From assembly GCA_963575745.1 (NCBI GenBank), contig CAUYUJ010001330.1:5001-69000 (forward strand): DNA of 64,000 nucleotides. Direction: 5' to 3'. Positions 58,711 to 64,000 of this stretch are shown one piece after another (position 1 is the stretch's first letter; each line of letters starts with the position of its first letter). Made by a program: the position numbers and the translations under genes. The DNA comes from Prorocentrum cordatum (Eukaryota; Sar; Dinophyceae; Prorocentrales; Prorocentraceae). Below the pieces are notes generated by a model, which was not told where the DNA came from, searched no databases, and saw only the letters and a program-made list of their open reading frames with translations.

Positions 58711-60033
58711 TCCGCCAAATCAGTCAAGCCTAACATGCCCTATGCATTCCTACAGATCGGAGCCAGATCCTTAGCATTCCCTAGGCATTCCTGGGGATCC
58801 GAGGCACATCCCTAGCATTTGCTAGGCATCCCTGGGGATCTGAACCAGACCATTAGCATTCCCCAGGCATTCCTAAGGATCTGAACCAGATCCTTAGCAT
58901 TCCCTAAGGATTCCCATGGATCTGAGCCAGATCGCTAGCATTTGCTATGCATTCCTGGGGATGCGAGCCAGATCCCGAACATTCCGTAAACATGCCTGGT
59001 GATATGCGCCAGATCCATAGCCTTCCCTAGGGATTCCTAGGGATCTGAGCCAGATCCCGAACATTCCCTAGGAATTCAAAAAAGATGTGGACCAGATCCT
59101 TGCAAATTTCCAAAGGCTCCCATGGCTCCCTGACAAAATCTCGATACGGATCTGAACCAGATCCTTAGAATGTCCTAAGCATTCCTAAGGATCTGAAACA
59201 AATCCCGAACATTCCCTATGCATTCCTACAGATCGGAACCAGATCCCTAGCATTCCCGATGCATTCCTGGGGATCTGACCCAGATCCCGATTGCTAGGCA
59301 TCCCTGGGGATCTGAACCAGATCCTTAGCATTCCCCAGGCATTCCTAAGGATCTGAACCAGATCCTTCGCATGCCCTAGGGATTCCCATGGATCTGAGCC
59401 AGATCGCTAGCATTTGCTATGCATTCCTGGGGATCAGAGCCAGATCCTTAACATTCCCTATGCATTCCTGGGGATCTGAGCCAGATCCCTAGCATTCCCT
59501 TGGGATTCCTATGGATCTGAGCCAGATCCCGAACATTCCCTAGGAATTCCCAACAGATCTGAACCAGATCTTTACAATGTTCCAATGGCTCCCAGGGCTC
59601 CCTGACAAAATCTTGATAATCATCTGAGACAGATCCTTAGAATGTCCTATGCATTCCCACGGATATGAGACAGATCCGAAACAATCCTTATGCATTCCGA
59701 CACATCGGAACCAGATCCCTAGCATTTCCTGTGCAATCCTGGTGATATGCGCCAGATCCCCAGCATTTGCTATGCATTCCTGGGGATCTGAGCCAGATCC
59801 CTAGCATCCCCCAAGCATTCCAAAGGATCAGAACCAGACCCCTAGCATTCCCTAAGGATTCCTAAGGATCTGAGCCAGATCGCTAGCATTCCCCAAGCAT
59901 TCCTGGGGATCTGAGCCAGATCCCTAACATTCCCTAGGCATTCCTGGGGATCTGAGCAAGATCCCTAGCATTCCCTATGGATTCCTATGGATCTGAGCCA
60001 GATCCCGAACATTCCTTAGGATTTCCAACAAAA

Positions 60034-60037
60034 CCAA

Positions 60038-60079
<42 letters not shown>

Positions 60080-60081
60080 CC

Positions 60082-60177
<96 letters not shown>
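60034..60177. repeat. (CAA)n then poly-A expansion inside the satellite
   Basis: About 75 bases of CAA repeats are followed by about 67 A residues. It sits at the position where other 470-bp units have only GGAATTCAAAAA. Confidence 0.96.
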
Positions 60178-60180
<3 letters not shown>

Positions 60181-61524
60181 CCAGGGCTCCCTGACAAAAT
60201 CTCGAGACGGATCTGAACCAGATCCCTAGAATTTCAAAGGCATTCCTACGGATCTGAAACAGATCCCTAACATTCCCTAGGAATTCCTACAGATCGGAGC
60301 CAGATCCCTAGCACTCCCTAAGCATCCCTGGGGATCTGAGCCAGATCCCTAGCATTTGCAATGCATTCCTGGGGATCTGAGCCAGATCCTTGGCATTCCC
60401 AAGGCATTCCGAGGGATCTGAACCAGATCCCTAGCTTTCCCTAGGGATTCCTTTGGATCTGAGCCAGATCGCTAGCATTCCCAAAGCATTCCTGGGGATC
60501 TGAGCTAGATCCCTAACATTCCCTATGCATTCCTGGGGATCTGAGCCAGATCCCTAGCATTCCCTAGGGATTCCTATGGATCTGAGCCACATCCCGAACA
60601 TTCCCTAGGAATTCAAAAACCATCTGAACCAGATCCTCACAATTTTCCAATGGCTCCTTGGGCTCCCTAGCAAAATCTCGATACTGATCTGAACCAGATC
60701 CCTAGAATTGCCTAGGCATTCCTACAGATCTGAGACAGATCCTTGACATTCCCTAGGCATTCCTACAGATCGGAGCCAGACCCCGAGCATTCCCGATGCA
60801 TTCCTGGGGATCTGAGCCAGCTCCCTAGCATTTGCTAAGCATTCCTGGTGATCTGAGCCAGATCCCTAGCATTCCCCAAGCATTCCTAGGGATCTGAACC
60901 AGATCCGTAGAATTCCCTAGGGATTCCTGGGGATCTGAGCCAGATCGCTAGCATTCCCCATGCATTCCTGGGGATCTGAGCCAGATCCCTAACATTCCCT
61001 AGCCATTCCTGGGGATCTGAGCCAGATCCCTAGCATGCCCTAGGGATTCCTAAGGATCTGAGCCAGATCCCGAACATTCCCTAGGAATTCAAAAAAGATG
61101 TGAACCAGATCCTTACAAGTTTCCAAGGGCTCCCAAGGCTCCCTGACAAAATCTCGATACGGATCTGAACCAGATCCTTAGAATGTCCTAGGCATTCCTA
61201 CGGATCTGAGACAGATCCCTAACATTCCCTACGCATTCCTACAGATCGGAACCAGATCCCTAGCATTCCCTAAGCATTCCTGGGGATCTGAGCCAGATCC
61301 CTAGCATTTGCTAGGCATTCCTGGGGATGCGAGCCAGATCCCGAACATTCCCCAAGCATTCCAAGGGATCTGAACCAGATCCCTAGCATTCCCTAGGGAT
61401 TCCTTGGGATCTGACCCAGATCGCTAGCATTCCCCAGGCATTCCTGGTGATCTGAGCCAGATCCCTGACATTTCCTAGGCGTTCCTGGGGATCTGAGCCA
61501 GATCCCGAACATTCCCTAGGAATT

Positions 61525-61525
<1 letters not shown>

Positions 61526-61596
<71 letters not shown>
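61526..61596. repeat. Poly-A expansion inside the satellite
   Basis: About 71 A residues follow GGAATTC, at the same place in the 470-bp unit as the expansion at 60034-60177. Confidence 0.96.
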
Positions 61597-61600
<4 letters not shown>

Positions 61601-62590
61601 ACAATATTCCAAGGGCCCCCAGGGCTCCCTGACAAAATCTCGATACTGATCGGAACCAGATCCTTAGAATATCCTATGCATTCTTACGGATCTGAGACAG
61701 ATCCTTAAAATTATAAGCATTCCTACAGATCGGAGCCAGATCCCTAGCATTCCCGATGCATTCCTGGGGATCTGAGCCAGATGCCTAGCATTTGCTACGC
61801 ATTCCCGGGGATCTGAGCCAGATCCCTAGCATTCCCAAAGCATTCCTACGGATCTGAACCAGATCCCTAGGGATTCCTGGGGATCTGAGCCAGATCGCTA
61901 GCATTCCCCATGCATTCCTGGGGATCTGAGCCAGATCCCTAAGATTCCCTAGCCATTCCTGGGGATCTGAACCAGATCCCTAGCATTCCCTAGGGATTCC
62001 TAAGGATCTGAGCCAGATCCCAAACATTCCCTAGGAATTGAAAACAAAAATCTGAACCACATCCTTACAATTTTCCAAGGGCTCCCAGGGCTCCCTGACA
62101 AAATCTTGATACTGATCTGAACCAGATCCTTAGAATTTCCTAAGCATTCCTACGGATCTGAGACAGATCCCTAACATTCCCTACGCAATCCTACAGATCG
62201 GAGCCAGATCCCTAGCATTTCCTAAGCATTCCTGGTGATCTGAGCCAAATCCCTAGAATTTGCTAGGCATTCCTGGGGATCTGACCCAGATCCCTAGCAT
62301 TCCCTAAGGATTCCTAGGGACCTCAGCCAGAACTTAGCATTCCCGAGGTTTCTAGGGATCTGAGCCAGATCCCCAACATTTCCTAATACGGATCAAACCA
62401 GATCCCTGATTTGGGACGCTCCCATTTTTAGCCCGCAAGCGCTCAGATCCCGGATTTGGCCCGTTCCCTTTCTTAGCTCCTGAACGTCCAGTTCCCCGAT
62501 GTGGCCGGTTCCCCAATTTGGCCCGTTCCCCGATTTAGGCCGGTTCCCCGATTTGGGCCAGTTCCCCGATTTGGCTCTTCACCCTGAAAG

Positions 62591-62800
62591 GCACCCGATC
62601 GAGCTGAGATCAAGACGGCGAGCGGGGAAAAGATCGAATATCATGAGGAAAAATACTAGAGCTCAAACGAATGATTCAATTTCGAGAACAAAATTTTCAA
62701 CCGACCAAAAGTCATCAAAAGGTCCGTCGAGATTTGTCTTGCCAACTAGCTCTCCAGCGCCCCGGAATTACTCTTAAGCTTCCAGCCACTAGCCAAGGGA
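62591..62800 (+). repeat. Resumed end of the third higher-order unit
   Basis: CCGATCGAGCTGAG through CTCTTAAGCTTCCAGC matches 53530-53720 and 54715-54910. It shows that the satellite continues after the foldback block. Confidence 0.85.
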
Positions 62801-63200
62801 AGCTCTACGAGTTACTTGCAAAGGGAAGCTCTACGAGTTACTAGCTAAGGGAACTCAACGAGTTACTTTGTAGCGTCCAAAACCCAGAGAGCAGAGAGCA
62901 AGAGCAAAGAGAACACAGACCGGAAAGCATTCCTGGCGGGCCCTCGGACGCTCCCGTGAAGCGCTTCTGGAGCTCTGGGGGCCCCCCTGAAGCGCTGCTG
63001 AAGCGCTGCCGGGCACGCTTCCACGCGTGCCTGCACGCGTGCAGGCACGCGTGGACGCGAACCCGAAGCGCTCCCGGACCGGCTGCGACGATTTACAAGT
63101 CGCTGCGGGGATTCTGGAGCGGCGAAGATGGGCTGCTGGCAGCCACCACCACCGTCCGGCTTCTAATCAAACCCTCCAGCTCTCAGAGAGCTCTTCGGGA
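62801..63200. other. Short GGGAAGCTCTACGAGTTACT repeats and unique GC-rich sequence
   Basis: Three copies of a roughly 32-bp unit lie at 62790-62870. Unique GC-rich sequence follows, with a palindromic GCACGCGTGC cluster at 63020-63055. No gene is supported. Confidence 0.55.
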
Positions 63201-63202
63201 AC

Positions 63203-63412
63203 ATTGTCTCTTAAGGTCGGGTCGGCCAACTAGCTCCACCCTGCGCCCGAATTCCTCTTAGCTCATCTTGCCGACGAGCTCTACGAGGTACTAGCTCCAC
63301 CCTGCGCTCGAATTCCTCTTAGCTCATACCTCGTAGAGCTCTTCGGCATCGACGAGCTAGAGGAATTCCGGCGCAGGATGGAGCTAGTTGGCCGACCCGA
63401 CCTTAAGAGACA
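63203..63412. repeat. Large inverted repeat (about 85-bp arms)
   Basis: The left arm (GTCTCTTAAGGTCGGGTCGG from about 63203 to 63288) and the right arm (63322 to about 63412, ending CCGACCCGACCTTAAGAGAC) are near-complementary with a few mismatches. A partial third copy (AGCTCCACCCTGCG...) lies between them. It is built from the satellite words CTCGTAGAGCTC and GGAATTCCTC. Confidence 0.88.
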
Positions 63413-64000
63413 ACGTGGCACATTTGGGTCGAATTTGCAAAGATTTGAAAGATATTTGACAATTCATTTTGAGAAACCAGATTTCCCTCACGCGTAGTGG
63501 GTTATGTCGCGTCTGCCAGTCAAATTTTCAAGTCTGTAGCTGCAATATTGCTATCAAAAGACTTGCAGGAACCGGCTCTGTTCCGAGTCATCCTGATATG
63601 CGTTGACCGTTTTCGGTATTTTCCTCGAGATTCAGAAGAGCTATAGAGCTGATACTTACAGAAACCGATTCAGAATCATCAGGCGCTTTCGTCTATTGCA
63701 TCTAGAGGTCTGCACTCGGTCTGCTACTCCAGCTAGGGCGTGAAACTTTATGTATTATTCCAGTCATTTTGACCAGTGATGTCGGTGCAAGTCAAGATTC
63801 AGGAGGTACAGATCTGGTACGCACATAAACCGATTTGGTATCACTAGGTGCGTTCTGTTGCATCCAAGAACTGAACTCTGTCTACTCGAGCTAGGTCCAC
63901 GATACTATTCGCATTTTTCAATTTCTCTTTACAGGCGCTGTGGGCATTCTGCATTTAACCCGAGCTGTAATGGAGCTAGTGATCTGTGCGCAGAAACGGA
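63413..64000 (-). repeat. Satellite sequence in reversed orientation
   Basis: Reverse complements of words from 51900-52200 (TTTGAAAGATATTTGACAAT, GCAGCTACAGAC) and of the 175-bp unit (AGAGGTCTG-ACTCGGTCTGCTACT, about 63703-63727; CTCGAGCTAGGTCC, about 63884) appear. The array orientation therefore switches across the inverted repeat at 63203-63412. Confidence 0.85.

Larger units (their letters stand above)
58740..62400 (-). repeat. Right arm: same 41-bp repeat reversed, with 470-bp higher order
   Basis: The unit reads GGATCTGAGCCAGATCC plus CTAGCATTCCCTAGG-type sequence. The word GGCTCCCTGACAAAATCT occurs at about 59129, 59598, 60186, 60666, 61137, 61624 and 62093, giving a period of about 470 bases, longer where A-rich expansions occur. 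Confidence 0.95.
56207..62590. mobile_element. 6.4-kb foldback block of 41-bp satellite, inserted in the higher-order satellite
   Basis: The flanks (GACAGT at 56206 and ACCCGATCGAG at 62592) are adjacent in the uninterrupted units at 53515 and 54705, so the block is an insertion. The outer ends are related in inverted orientation: AACGGCCAAAACGGGGAACC at 56220 versus GGTTCCCCGATTTGGGCC near 62542, and GCTAAAAATGGGAGCGG at 56292 versus CGCTCCCATTTTTAGC at 62425. The interior is tandem 41-bp repeats in one orientation to about 58710 and in the other afterwards. No ORF is present. It behaves like a foldback element, though a rearranged satellite is also possible. Confidence 0.6.

Noticed and set aside
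62499-62777. 92-aa frame with GPFPDLGRFPDLG repeats
   Set aside because: Translation of the GGTTCCCCGATTTGGGCC repeats at the end of the foldback block.

Overview
This window looks like repeat-dominated nuclear DNA from a dinoflagellate. The basis is circumstantial: GC-rich, microsatellite-heavy sequence; several retroelements whose RT catalytic motif reads xDN instead of xDD; a tyrosine-recombinase (YR) retroelement carrying a C5-methyltransferase-like domain; and one short degenerate match to the dinoflagellate spliced leader. I find no convincing intact host gene, rRNA, tRNA or CRISPR array. The six best-defined retroelements are all on the minus strand.

Layout. 1-14372: a giant LINE-like element with ORF1, then a very long ORF2 containing a zinc-binding region, an ADP-ribosyltransferase-like segment, an EEP endonuclease, an RT and a canonical RNase H. 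It runs off the left edge and has two frameshifts. 14373-16468: (GA)n, poly-C, a 15-bp minisatellite, poly-A and (GAAAGA)n. 16469-23471: an almost intact YR (DIRS/Ngaro/PAT-like) retroelement with split direct repeats A1-ORFs-B1-A2-B2, encoding a small Cys-rich protein, gag, RT-RNase H, tyrosine recombinase and a methyltransferase-like domain in alternating overlapping frames. 23472-27436: simple and short tandem repeats, including an 87-bp coding-phase repeat and a 12-bp GATC-rich satellite. 27437-30860: remnants of an LTR-type gag (plus strand) and an unidentified minus-strand reading frame headed by a spliced-leader-like 19-mer.

30884-51068: a second LINE family. It has three autonomous-type copies (30895-36856, about 38494-42785, 44966-51059) and one 1.37-kb internally deleted derivative (43591-44956). 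Termini and target duplications (CAACCTTGGTT or CAACCTGGT) show insertion at one site, in the loop of a hairpin carried by a local satellite. Unoccupied copies of that hairpin lie at 51502, 52253, 53726 and 54916. The RNase H domain of this family has its catalytic blocks in circularly permuted order in all three copies, unlike the LINE at the left edge.

51069-64000: the satellite domain. A 175-bp satellite in 1.2-1.5-kb higher-order units carries the hairpin targets. One unit is split by a 6.4-kb block of 41-bp repeats that reverses strand at about 58.72 kb, making a giant foldback structure with related outer ends. At 63.2-63.4 kb a large inverted repeat marks a point after which the satellite sequence runs in the opposite orientation.

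The most interesting system is the LINE/satellite pair: a site-specific LINE with a permuted RNase H, an xDN RT motif and in one copy an ORF1-TGA-ORF2 fusion frame, feeding on hairpin sites in a higher-order satellite and supporting a deletion derivative in tandem.
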